From Mytilus californianus (taxonomy: Eukaryota > Mollusca > Bivalvia > Mytilida > Mytilidae), in assembly GCF_021869535.1 (NCBI RefSeq), contig NW_026262701.1, positions 46,937,278-47,001,277 on the forward strand: 64,000 nucleotides of DNA, written 5' to 3'. The translations under genes and the position numbers were made by a program. The notes below the pieces were generated by a model. It was not told where the DNA came from. It made no database searches and saw nothing but the letters and a program-made list of their open reading frames with translations. Each line of letters begins with the position of its first letter. Position 1 is the stretch's first letter. Of this stretch, positions 36,206 through 48,062 are shown in pieces.

Positions 36206-36430
36206 TATACTGCCTGGTCTGGTGGTAGTGTGTTCACCTCAAGTGCAGAAGGTTGTTTATTTTGAACCCAACCGGGTAAAACCAAAGACTTTAAAGTTGG
36301 TATTTGCTGCTTCTCCCTTAAGCACGCAGTATTATTAAGGTGTAAGAGCAAATACTGGTTTGTTCAGAGTCAGAATAATGTGTCAAGGTAAGGTGACATG
36401 TCTCTCTGAGATTACTAGTGTAAGAGATAA
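36206..36430 (+). mobile_element. tRNA-derived SINE (bivalve type)
   Basis: A tRNA-like head (GGTCTGGTGGTAGTGTGTTC with an A-box-like TGGTAGTGTG, then a degenerate B box before TTTTGAACCCAACCGGGT) is followed by ACCAAAGACT, TTGGTATTTGCTGCTTCTCC, AAGCACGCAGTATTAT, GAGCAAATACTGGTT and a tail with GGTGACATGTCTCTCTGA. This matches my recollection of a widespread SINE of bivalves. It is diverged, so it is an old insertion. Confidence 0.65.
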
Positions 36431-36639
36431 ATTAGTCCTGGTAAAAATAATGAAAATTGTCTGGTCAGACAAATATAACTAGTATTAAAAGTCCATGGAT
36501 ACAGAATTTACTAGTATATTTAGTCCGATGTCAGTAATTTATGTCCCCAGACTAATTTTCCTAGTCCATGACATACTATTCTGAGGTAAAAATGTCCAGT
36601 TTTTCTAATACTGTATGCATCATGTCAAGTATATTTGGT

Positions 36640-37195
36640 GTATGAAAATTTTAAGGATATATGTTTGTCTGGCATGTTTTATTCGACCTTGACCTCATTT
36701 TTATGGTTCATTGCTCAATGTTATTTTTTTTGTTTTTTGGTCACTTTTTCTATTTCCTTATTTTCAAATTAGCAATAGGTCAAGTTCTACTGTATTTGGT
36801 GTATGGAATGATTGTACAATGTAAGGTGCATATGTCTTACTGAGAAGTTTCATCTTACCTTGACTTTATTTTCATAGTACATTGGACAATGTTTAGTTTT
36901 TGTGGTTTGATCTATTTTTCGGATACTGTTAGCAATAAGGCCCCTACATTTGGTGAATGGAATGATTGTAAGATGCACATGTCTGTCTGGCATGTTTTAT
37001 ATGACCTTGACCTCATTTTCATGGTTCATTGGTCAATGAAAAGTTTGCATTGTTTTGTCAGTTTATCATATGCTTTAAGCAACAGGTAAATTATATTTGG
37101 TGGATGTAACGATTGTAAGGTGTGCATGTCTGTCTGGCAGATTCATATAACCATGACCGCATTTTATGGTTCTTTGGTCAATGCTAAGTTTTCTT
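36640..37195 (+). repeat. ~150-bp tandem repeat, about 4 units
   Basis: Units start at about 36650, 36807, 36960 and 37107 and carry TTGTAAGATGCACATGTCTG and GACCTTGACCTCATTTTCAT. The array resumes at 38700-38830 after an inserted element. It is the same family as 11560-12240 and 21400-22140. Confidence 0.8.
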
Positions 37196-37202
37196 GGTTT
37201 TT

Positions 37203-38698
37203 AGCTCACCGGGGCCCGAAGGTCCCCCTGTGAGCTTATGCCATCACTTGGTGTCCGTCGTCTTCGTCTGTTGTCGTCGTCGTAAACTATTTCAAAAATC
37301 TTCTCCTCTGAAACTACTGGGCTAAATACCTTCAAACTTTAACTAAATGTTCCTTAGGGTATCTAGTTTATAAATTGTATCCGAAGTTTTGATCCATCGA
37401 CAAACATGGTCGCCATGGCTAAAAATAGAACATAGGGGTCAAATGCAGTTTTTGGCTTATATCTCAAAAACTAAAGCTTTTAGAGGAAATCTGACATGGG
37501 GTAAAATTTGTTCAATTGGTCAAGATCTATCAGCTCTGAAATTTTCAGACGAATCGAACAACCCATTGTTGGGTTGCTGCCACCGAATTGGTAGTTTTAA
37601 CAAAATTTGGCAGTTTTTTGTTATTATTTTGAATATTATTATAGATATATATAAACTGTAAGCAGCAATAATGTTCAGCAAAGTAAGATCTACAAAAAAG
37701 TTTATATGATCATAATTGTAAATTGACCCCTTTAGGAGTTATTGCCCTTTAAAGACAATTTTACACAATTTGTTCATCAAGTTTGCTAACATTTAAAAAT
37801 CTTCTCCTCTGAAACTACTGGGCCAATTACCTTCAAACTTTAACTAAATGTTCCTTAGGGTATCTTGTTTATAAATTGTATCTGAAGTTTGTATCCAGCG
37901 ACAAACATGGCCGCCATGGCTAAAAATAGAACATAAGGGTCAAATGCAGTTTTTGGCTTATATCTCAAAAACTAAATCTTTTAGAGCAAATGTGACATGG
38001 GGTAAAATTGTTTAATTGGTCAAGATCTATCGGCCCTGAAATTATCAGACGAATCGAACAACCCATTGTTGGGTTGCTGCCACCGAATTGGTAATTTTAA
38101 CAAAATTTTGCAGTTTTTTGTTATTATTTTGAATATTACTATAGATATATGTAAACTGTAAGCAGAAATAATGTTCAGCAAAGTAAGATCTACAAAAAAG
38201 TTAATATGACCAAAATTGTCAATTGACCCCTTAAGGAGTTATTTCTCTTTAAAGACAATTTTACACAATTTGTTCATCAAGTTTGCTAACATTTAAAAAT
38301 CTTCTTCTCTGAAACTACTGGGCCAATTACCTTCAAACTTTAACTAAACATGCTAAATGTTCCTTAGGGTATCTTGTTTATAAATTGTATCCGAAGTTTG
38401 TATCCATCAACAAACATGGCCGCTATGGCTAAAAATAGAACATAAGGGTCAAATGTAGTTTTTGGCTTATATCTCAAAAACTAAATCTTTAGAGCAAATG
38501 TGACATAGGGTAAAATTGTAAAGTAAGATCTACAAAAAAGTTAATATGACCAAAATTGTCAATTGACCCCTTAAGGAGTTATTGCCCTTTAAAGACAATT
38601 TTACACAATTTGTTCATCAAGTTTGCTTACATTTAAAAATCTTCTCCTCTCCTCTGTAATACAGGTGAGCGATTCAGGCTCTTGAGAGCCTCTTGTTT
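37203..38698 (+). mobile_element. AGCTCACC element with ~500-bp internal tandem repeat
   Basis: Begins AGCTCACCGGGGCCCGAAGG (a small hairpin with CCTGTGAGCT) and ends CAGGTGAGCGATTCAGGCTC then TTGAGAGCCTCTTG, also hairpin-forming. Inside, CTTCTCCTCTGAAACTACTG recurs at ~500-bp spacing (37299, 37800, 38300). That makes two full units and a third with an internal deletion. It interrupts the satellite unit that starts at 37107 and resumes near 38700. No protein is encoded. Confidence 0.75.
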
Positions 38699-39094
38699 CA
38701 TTTTATCAGATATTATAAGCATATGTCTACTTGTTGGTGTATGGAATGACTGCAAGGTGTCATATAAAAATAAGAAGATGTCTGTCTGCCAAGGTTAATA
38801 TTACTGTGACCTCATTTTCATAGAATATTGATAATATTAAACAGCAAAAATGATGAGCAAGACAAGATATACAAATGATCCAAAATTGTCAGTTGCCTAC
38901 TAGTACTAATTATGTGATAGTAGTTATTGTCATTAAATGATAATGTTTACCCTTTTATGTGTAGGGCAAGGACATTAAAGATAAAGGGAAACTATAAACA
39001 AAAGAAATTATCAACAAAAATAGATTTATAGACGTCAACAAAGCCTAAATGGTAAGTCCACTTCTATAAAAGTTATTGCCCTTGAATAATGATT

Positions 39095-39552
39095 ATTATG
39101 AAAATAAGATGTGGTATGATAAATAAGAAAACTATCCACCAGAGTTCAATTAAGTGGATGTAAGCAATGCAATTACTTATTAGAGGCCAATGATGACCTG
39201 TAAATAATGAGAAAACCCATACCCTATACATGATATAGTCATCTATAAAAGACACCACAAACGAAATTTGGAACAAAACATCAATTCAAACTTCAAATAT
39301 ACCAGACTAATTTATAAAAAAAAAAACAAGTTATGAAAAAACAAATATGACGAACGTGAACCAACATCAACCACTGAACTATGTACAGGCTCCTGATTTT
39401 GGACAGGCAAAATATGGCAGGGTTGATATAAAGATAAGAAGCGGTATGATAGCCAGTGAGACTTTTCTCCAATACAGATTAAATGACATTAAATTTAACA
39501 AAATTAGTTCACTGTACAGCCTTCGGCAATGAGCAAACCCTATACTTCATAG
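39095..39552 (+). repeat. GATGTGGTATGAT-family repeat, left part of an interrupted copy
   Basis: Contains AAGATGTGGTATGATAAATA, GAAGCGGTATGATAGCCAGT and CACTGTACAGCCTTCGGCAA. It stops at CTTCATAG where the hAT-like insertion begins and resumes at 41354 with TAATCTATAAAAGGCCATGA. Confidence 0.75.
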
Positions 39553-41345
39553 CAAGGGTCCGGAAACGGTCATATATGCCAGACATGACCGATTTGGAAA
39601 CTGAAAAGACCGAAATGATTTATTGGGATTTAGGTCTTTTTTTTTTTTTTTACAGAAATAATTTCGGTCATTTCATTGAGATCAGGGTTTTATCGGTCGC
39701 CATTTTGAACTTATTTTTGTTTTCAGGTCATTAAGAAAAATAGATTTGTTTGAGACAAAATAAAAATTTTATTGATTTGTGTTAGTGATTTAATAATATT
39801 TATCATTAGTCTGTTGTTTATTCTATAATGTAAGTGAAAACAATGTACTGGACTCTGTCGAGTCACAGCGTGGGGTAAGTCTGGGTTCAAGCCACTAGGT
39901 TTGTTTACATAGTAATTATCACCACTTGAGGATAGTAATCAATGTCCAGGAAGTTTGAATTCGGCTTGGGTGTCGTTATTGTCTTGATTAAAGCCATAAA
40001 GGCCATGTACACAAATCTCACCTGTAAACACCTGTTAAGCAATAAAAACAATATGGCGATTTGCTGTGCATCAAATTTAACGTTTTAACCATTCTGACCT
40101 AGATTTTCCCAAAAAGATATTATTTTATTCATTAAAGAAGTCAAATAACACTGTTGACTCGAGAATCTGTCCATTTTTATCCAAATAAAACATATAATCC
40201 ATTTATAATCGATCAGCTGATTTGGTCAACGTTTGTTAAATATAGATTTATGTTTACTGAGTTTGCGCATGGAAAATGGGGATCAACATGGGTTAATTGA
40301 TGATCTTATTTGAAAGATCGATTTTACTGTTAACTTTTCGGTAGGAAATGGCAGATCAGAGACCTATATTGTATTATATGTCTCTGGGAAGATAAAGATA
40401 TTAATAGATTTACAAAAGTGGTAAAGCGTATAATTTATAGGAATGCAGAATTAAAAAAAAATGTTTAAAAAAGGAATTAAAACTAAATAACGTAATTTAG
40501 ATTTGAAGCCATACAGCCTATTTAAGAAATATACTCAGCGAATGAACAATCTCGATTTCTTTTTGTTTTTTTTGCACTTCCGATTTTTTGAAACCATCTT
40601 ACTCACAGAATGTAATGGGCGTTATCCTTTCTTTTGTTTTGCTGGCTAAACTTCCGATTTTTACCCAAGTGAAGCCATACATTCTCTCTGGACTGTATTA
40701 CAATGCAATTGTTTTTCATTGAACTGTTGTAATTGTGTACAAACTTCTGTTCAGATAAATAATTTATTTATTTAAAATCATGAATTTTATTATTAAATTC
40801 AATTGTTATCACTATACCAGACTTGAGTTATTTATTCAAAGAAAAGTTGAATCATAGTTTCCCCTTTTTGATTCTCTTATCGTAAACCAGGTGAATACAC
40901 ATTATCTTGTTGTGTATTAGGTAATCACTTACACTCATCCAAACAGCAGCAATTTGAACAATACAAACGATATCTTGTACATGCAATAAGAAACTCAACA
41001 CAGTTTATTAATTGGTTTACATAACTTTATTTCAAAATGATGAAACATGCCGTAATTATTCCTCTTTTAATTTATGCAAATTTAAAGGGTTATGCATACG
41101 ACCTCAGTGATGCAATACACAACAACAAAACGTCTCCTCGTGTAGTTTCTAACTCAGAGACATCACTGTTACTGTTAGATCAGGGTACAGTTACACTTGT
41201 TTGACCCAATACTTCACAAAAAAGGACTTTACTTGTCCATGTGCAAGACTTGTCACCCTCAGAAAAATGCATTATTGGCATCACGATATTATTACATCAC
41301 AAAAAAAAATGACCGAAATGACTTGGGAAAATTTCCGGATCCTTG
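39553..41345. mobile_element. 1.79-kb non-autonomous hAT-like insertion
   Basis: Ends CAAGGGTCCGGAAA and TTTCCGGATCCTTG form ~14-bp inverted repeats with one mismatch. CTTCATAG is repeated exactly on each side (39545-39552, 41346-41353), an 8-bp target duplication. Flanking DNA joins into a continuous copy of the repeat family seen at 22142-22520, confirming the insertion. GACCGAAATGA-like motifs recur near both ends and may be subterminal transposase sites. No open frame resembling a transposase was found, so the element is non-autonomous. The interior is otherwise unrecognised AT-rich DNA. Confidence 0.88.
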
Positions 41346-41353
41346 CTTCATAG

Positions 41354-41640
41354 TAATCTATAAAAGGCCATGAAATAACAAATGTAAAACAATTTAAAAA
41401 GGGCATGGTGTCTATCCATGCTAAACATGCTTGAGGGAAACACCACAAAGGCGAAAGCTAAGTGCCTGATTTTTGCACAAAACAAAAAACAAATATGATA
41501 TATAGCAACAATTGACAACCACTGAATAACAGGCCCCTGACTTGGGACAGCCACTTACACAATGTGACATGGTTTAACATGTTTGCTGGCGCCAAATCCT
41601 CCTCTAATTAAGGACAGTGGTGTAAGTGTCAGTTCATTTA
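41354..41640 (+). repeat. GATGTGGTATGAT-family repeat, right part of the interrupted copy
   Basis: Continues with ATAAAAGGCCATGAAATAAC, GCCCCTGACTTGGGACAGCC and GGACAGTGGTGTAAGTGTC, matching 22270-22500. Confidence 0.75.
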
Positions 41641-43125
41641 AATATAAAAACTATAAAATCAGTTGAAAAGGGCTATTTTCTGCTCTTTGGTCAGGTTATT
41701 TTGATACATTCCCGTTTTCATTTTCAATTTTATTAACTCATTAGAATGCAACAAAGCAGAAAAACAGCTACCAAAAACACAGACCGGATGTGGCTGGAAA
41801 TTTATTCTTTCCCTTTAACAAAAAAGACTCAACATACAGATCTATCAGTACTCACAGTTACTGACAGCTAATTCAAAGCAAATATCAACTAATAAAATAA
41901 ACATTTTGTGAGCACCCAACCCACCCCTAACCTGGGACAGTGGTTTTAATAACTGCACAACATTTGAACAAACTGTAAACATTTGTTGCAATTGGCTTAA
42001 CTCAAAAGACTGCAACAAGGCACAAAAAACAACTAATATGAAAACCATAGACACAAAGCACTGAAATAAGAGTTCTTACAATTTTAAATATTCAAATGAA
42101 AGTTTTATCAAAATGTACGTAAACATGATAAAATAGCCATTTTATTGCTGTATTTCTCTTCATTTATAATTTTTGAGTTTTGTGTATTTGTAGGTCAGAC
42201 ATCTTGGTTTTCATGATCATCATTCAACAAGTCAATACTGAACAGAAAACTTAAAGTTGATATTTTTCTACATAGTGTGACTTTTTTATTAATTTGAAAT
42301 GGAATGTGTTTTTTTCCTACATAAGAAAGAGGAAATTTCATCATAATGACTATAAACAAAAAGGCGTCATAACATCATGATCATAGATGCACAAGAACTT
42401 AATCATGTAAATGCAACAACGTAATTATCAATTGAAAGAAGGGAGGATTGAAAAAATATATTAGTATTTCGTTGTCCAAATGAACTTGCTTTGTCCACTC
42501 ATTTAAATCGCTCCATCCAATAAAGATGTACGGAGGAAGATTTTTGAAGAACAGATTGCAAAAGAGGTTTTGTCTTAGAATTGTAGGAATATTCTAGTGG
42601 ATGAAATAATTTATTTACTTGACTCTTATATAGTGGACTGAATAATTGTACATAGCAAGCTGAAACAAGAAAAACTAAAACTTAACAGGAAAAGTGTTTA
42701 TTTTATAAATTTGCAAATATAACGTAATATTATGAACACCACAAAGGTATAAGATTCAAATCGTTTGCATTTTCATGTATTGCAATGGAACTATAACAAA
42801 GAAAACTTTAACTCATGAAAAAAGTAAACTATTAACTGTGCTTTGTCAATTTATTCAGTCAGAATATGAAATATTTTTTTCAGTTCTATTTTTCATAATA
42901 AAACAAACAAGACAAAGATTTCAAATCAATATTTTTTTCTTTTATTAAGACATGTCATCATTTTATTTCAGTTAAAGGATTTTATTTTTTGACTTTAAAT
43001 AGTCTTATACTTTCCAAAATAATAATAATAATCTTTATTGACATATAAACAAATTAAAAACATGTTTGTGACAAAATGAAAAAAACCAAAATACACTCAT
43101 ACATGTCATATATTTATTATAAACT
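41641..43125. other. Non-coding DNA with repeat fragments
   Basis: Fragments of the TTCATTTTCAATTTTAT and CCTAACCTGGGACAGTGG families occur at about 41680-41745 and 41920-41945. The rest is AT-rich with no gene seen. Confidence 0.45.
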
Positions 43126-43560
43126 TTTTACTACCAAACAGAATTCATTGTAACATACACATTACTGTATATTTATAATTTGAATTCCATAGGATTTTAT
43201 TTTGTCCCATGGGATATTAAAAATCCCATGGGATAATTATAGTCCCATGGGATTTTTTTTGTCCCATGGGACAACAAATATCCCATGGGACTACAATTAT
43301 CCCATGGGACCAAAAAAAAATCCTATGGGATAATGGTCAATCCCATGGGATTTGCCCTATCCCATGGGATATTGAAAATCCCATGTTTTTCTAAATCAAA
43401 TTACAAAATATATATAATAATAACAGTAGAAAAGCAATGAAATTATTGAATCCCATGTAATTCCGCACATTTTGGTTATATACACGACATTGTAGGTCTA
43501 AGGAGAGGCGGCGGCGGATTTGCAAATGAGTGTTTTGCAAATTAAAAGTGTCCAGTGTTG
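43126..43560 (-). repeat. Palindrome-array repeat (CCATGGG family), copy 2, inverted
   Basis: Reverse complement of 19213-19690. CAGAATTCATTGTAACATAC leads in, about eleven CCCATGGGA palindromes follow at ~20-bp spacing (43196-43390), then GCACATTTTGGTTATATACA, GGCGGCGGCGGATTTGC and GTGTCCAGTGTTG. Matching extends to variant palindromes and spacer lengths. Confidence 0.88.
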
Positions 43561-44650
43561 TGTGTTTAACATCGATCAGGTGAATCAGACCCTTTTCAAT
43601 TGATTTTTCGGCTGGCTCTAATGTTGTACTTTTACATCAATTGCCCAAATTAAGAGGAGAAAGACCCATATCAAAACATGTTCAACCCTGCCACTTTGTT
43701 TTTATCGGTCCCTACGCTAGGAGCCTGTAGCCTTGTTCTGGGTATGAAGAGCTATCTTATTGGTAATCATACCATATATTAGTATTATAACAATCTAACG
43801 TTGCGCTCACACACCAAATCACAAGTTTCATATTGTGACTGCCGTTTGATTTCTTACAATTTCGACATGTAGACCTTTTACAAATGGAACCTAAATGTCT
43901 CTTTTGTGTATGTGGAGATGATTCTTCTGTTTCATTTATGATTTCTTCATTTCTTATTTCCTTTATGTATTTTTGATTAGTTTCCACATTAAATGCATAC
44001 AACATGAATATATTTAAGATCTTCTTTGAGGTTACCGACGAGCATTAGTCTATACAAAGTTAAACAGATTGATAATTTTGTCAACTTCTTTTTTGTTTTC
44101 AATATTATTCTTTTTTTCATATTTCATTAAAGCTGTGTACAAATCTTTAAAGGATACAGCTTTCTCATTAGAAGCCCAAAATACTATAAATAATAGGTTG
44201 AAGGTTACCTATTGAATAAACATACATGTATGTATAAATTACAATTTACAATTTCCCGGAAATATAACAGTGCTTTTCCGTATATCAATAAGCTACTGTA
44301 AACTATAATAATACTATAGGGTTATTGGGAAATATTTTTACAATTTGTTAGTATATAACTTTTTATTTGATTACAGCCATACAGCCGTAGAAATCAAAGA
44401 ATTACAAATTTTATAAAATATCTTTTTCGTGTTATTATAAATACTGTTTGTTTTTTGTATCCTACCAAATGGCAAAATTTGGGGGTGCTTTGCTTATTTG
44501 CCTAACGGCCATATTGTCTTATCATGACGGCAGCCATTACAATAGGATTATACATGCCCCTAAAATAAAAATTCATATATGCCAATTCCTAAGTTGAATC
44601 AACAATTTGTAAGCATATAGGTGAATTGTAAAAATAATGTGCCTCCTGTT
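43561..44650. other. Non-coding DNA, no gene seen
   Basis: AT-rich. The open frame 43757-44005 (minus) has no recognisable domain beyond a few Cys and basic residues, and I do not call it. Confidence 0.45.
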
Positions 44651-44654
44651 CATG

Positions 44655-44815
44655 TACAAATGAAAATAAAATTGAGAATGGAAATGGGGAATATGTCAAA
44701 GAGACAACAACCCGACCAAAGAGCATATAACAGCCGAAGGCCACCAATGGATCTTCAACGCAGCGAGAAATCCCGCACCCTGAGGTGGGCCTCAGCTGGC
44801 CTCTAAATAAAAATG
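44655..44815 (+). repeat. Interspersed repeat (CTCCGGGTGC family), third copy, inverted
   Basis: AATGGGGAATATGTCAAAGA, GACAACAACCCGACCAAAGA and CAGCGAGAAATCCCGCACCC are the reverse-strand counterparts of the copies at 8985-9240 and 24945-25075. Confidence 0.7.
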
Positions 44816-45010
44816 TGTGTATAGTCTACTTTGACAACTTTCGGCCTTTTCAGTTTAAAAATCGGAAGCGTAACCGTAGTATAATTGCTGCATAAAATAA
44901 CGAAAAATCGTAAAAAAGCAAGATTCAGAACAGAAATAAAAATACAAGATGATATTGTTCATGATTTGTCCGCATATAGAGAAACACCTTGCAGGTTAAA
45001 TTTTCAGGTT

Positions 45011-45312
45011 AGGGAACGACCATTTAACTCCAAGGGGGGTTATGGTTTTTTCCTAAAAAATATTATAATCCTCAATTTGATGGAAAATAATATTGTGGTC
45101 AAGCAGATGACAACAAAAAATATTCTGAATCCAGATTTTCCCCATACCTTATAGTGTTAAAATTTGAAAAAAATAATTTGATTGATAGCGTCCAAAAACT
45201 AACAAAATTGTTCGTGCTTTGCGCAAAAAAAAATTCTGACTCAGACAAACACCCCCCCCCCCCCCCCAACACCCCCCCCTACTCCCCCTTGAAGTTAAAT
45301 GGTTGCTCCCTT
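45011..45312. mobile_element. Foldback element with G/C-tract arms, second family member
   Basis: The left arm GGGAACGACCATTTAACTCC plus AAGGGGGG and the right arm (C-tract, CTTGAAGTTAAATGGTTGCTCCC split over 45290-45311) are complementary over ~26 bp. The right arm has expanded C tracts (45251-45267 and 45272-45279). The arms resemble those at 4536-4803 (GGGA-C-ACCATTT core). Confidence 0.65.
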
Positions 45313-47220
45313 ATAAAACTTTTATGGTACCTGCTTTCTTAAGTTTTGACCAAATTCTTTTAAAAATATGATGATTTTATCCTTATCATTTCGTAAATAG
45401 TCAAATTCTAAGCATTTTTCCTTAGAGTTACACAACATATTTGTAAATATCCGCCAAAGGAAGTTTTCAAACACACGTTAGTTTTAGATCCAAGACGGAG
45501 AAAGACCAGATTTCCGCAAATTTAATATATTTTATTTTTTCAATCTACAACTAAGGGAAGTAATTTAATCAAAAGGGCCAAAGTCACGTGGTGCAAATCA
45601 TATGAATAAAGTATCTATGATTTTTCCATATGCTTTTATTCTATAAACTGCTAAAAGCCATTGACAAAGGTATAAAGAAAGCACTATAATAAACATACAA
45701 TGAAATTGTAATATTGAGATGGAAAACCATTATGACGCTCTAACTTCAAATTGCACAGTTTTAGTGCACTATGACGTAATTGTGTATAAGGGTATGTTCT
45801 AAACTAGAACCGCTAGAGGCTATAAAGACACACATATCTAACAATAAAAAAACAAATAAAAGTCAAGAGCGTAAGAACTTTTTCACAATGAACACATTAC
45901 ATACTACATATAAACAAATATTTTTCGATAACTTGGATAACAAGTCAGGAATATGGTAGTTGTTTTTCGCTTGTTCCGTGGATTGATAGCTTTTGGTTAT
46001 GTCGGTTTTTAAAGACTTCCTGTTTTTTAATTTGCCTTGGTGTTCGGTATTTTTGTTATACTTTTTTTTCTTCTTGTTGAAAACTACAAAAACTAATGGT
46101 CAAACTATCCAAACAAAGAGTGATCATGATACATTTAATCAAAGGATATTTTCATAAAAAGACTTGGTAGTGTGGACGTGATTTTACCGAATAATCGTAT
46201 AAATTACAGTTGGTATAAACGAGTTTACAAGTTTCGTTAAAAGTCATTACAAGGAACATTGAACAAGTATCCTAAAATGCTAAAGGCGCAGAAATAAACG
46301 AGAAAACCCTTAAACCTTTAGTAGTTTATTTTAGCTTTTAACTGTGGTACATGTTATTAGATTTAACAAATATAAAGAAAAATGATATTACATAATGATA
46401 ATGCATGCATCACCCGTATCGCAGATCCACACTTAGTCAAAGTTAACGTCAAATTAGGTAATAGGACACAATCGTTAAATTTACAAATCAAACGTCTGTA
46501 TTCAATTTGTAGTCCAGTGAATATAAGATTTGACCTGAAAGAAATTTGCAACAGAAACTATTTTTGATGCTTTAGAAAGAAAAATGTAGAAGTAAGATAT
46601 TAAAAATTTTCTAAAATGTGATGACTGGAAAATTGTAATTTACATTAAATATAATTGAAATGTATGTCAACAAAGGCATCCATACAGTGCAAAGGGAAGT
46701 AACTACATTCGTTGCTCATTAGTTTTCATCAGCTAGTAGACATAATTTAGTACAAACGGTGGGTAAAAACTCTTTCTCCTTCATTTTTATTTTTATTCAA
46801 TACTGCAAAGTGATTAGCAAACTATTTATAAGTCATTATTTATCTTTATCAAAGGAATGTGCAGTGTGACCTAATTACCATTGTTGCTATAATTTGTTCC
46901 TTTATTTTAAATTCTTTAATCATTTAATTGTTAAATCTTACCCCAAATATTTATTATCCCGAAATTTATAATTAAAACCATCCATTAAAAGAAACAAACA
47001 TATGATATAAATTGAAGAAGAACATTTTATTTCTACCGTGTATGTTGTCGGTAGTTTTATCTATGGAAAGCCATTAGGGCTATACATATGAATTGAATTA
47101 TACAATGTTTTATTTTAAGAGTATACTTATTTCGTCTGAGGGAACACATGATCACAATGATCATTAAGGATTGGATGTAGAAGTCTTATGTTTGAAAACA
47201 AATATTGATAAATAGATATA
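45313..47220. other. Non-coding DNA flanking the LTR element
   Basis: AT-rich with a scrap of the AAGTCAGGAATATGG repeat near 45945-45965 (compare 61890-61910). No gene seen. Confidence 0.45.
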
Positions 47221-48047
47221 TGTGACGAAAAAGAGAGGACGGTCGAGTAACTGGGGGAACTAGAAATGCCTGAACCTGACGACGACGAATGAAAGTGATG
47301 GCAATTTCCTAATACTCCTGTGGTACTCCGCTTTCTCTCAGATTGATCCTCCAAGTATTGTTAAGTTTCATGAATCAGGTAGCGTTATACTGAGAATGTT
47401 CCTGGTCACATAAATTATAAGTGGATCCTTGAGTAGTGTATAACTAAAAGATACTCGAAGTCAATGATAAGTTCAACTTGTATTAAAAAGACATGTGGAA
47501 TATACGCAATTTAACAATGCATAGTAAACGGACGGTATTACAATAAATTCACCCTACAGACTACAAAACTCTTGACTTCTTACTGACTAAAATAATGCCT
47601 AACACTTCTTACTGACTAAAATAATGCCTAACCCCCCCTATTTATACTCCCCCAATTAACCTGAATAACCATAAAACACTTAACTCCCTTAACCAATGAA
47701 AAAGTGACACATAAACTGGTAGGGCTAGTAGAGCACCTGGTAGGGCACTACAGCTCCAGTGGTAGGGCTGGTAGGGCACTTGGTAGGGCTCTGCAAACTA
47801 GGTCAACAAAACAGGAAATGTCTATCATTGATAGTTAAATTACATTTATGAAACAAAGAACAACCTTTAAAAACAGTGGGCTAACTAATTATAACTGACA
47901 AACTTATATATGAATGATGAAACTTGTTAACCCCACCTTAAAAAGAGCAAAGTAAATGATAACACTATTGCTATAACTGTAAATACATACAAATACATAT
48001 AAAATCTTTAAATAAAAGGAGAATACCAAAATACAATATTCATTACA
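47221..48047 (-). repeat. 3' LTR (in element orientation)
   Basis: 827 bp, matching 55631-56427 nearly base for base. It has an extra tandem copy of a ~28-bp unit (CTTCTTACTGACTAAAATAA plus TGCCTAAC) at about 47578-47632, just downstream of its TATA box on the minus strand. Confidence 0.92.
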
Positions 48048-48062
48048 CAGCCCCCCTCTTAG
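48048..48062 (-). promoter_or_regulatory. Polypurine tract
   Basis: Minus strand TAAGAGGGGGGCTG immediately precedes the 3' LTR, the expected site for plus-strand priming. Confidence 0.7.

Noticed and set aside
36212-36285. tRNA-like sequence considered as a functional tRNA gene
   Set aside because: The B box is degenerate, no cloverleaf closes, and a SINE body follows directly.
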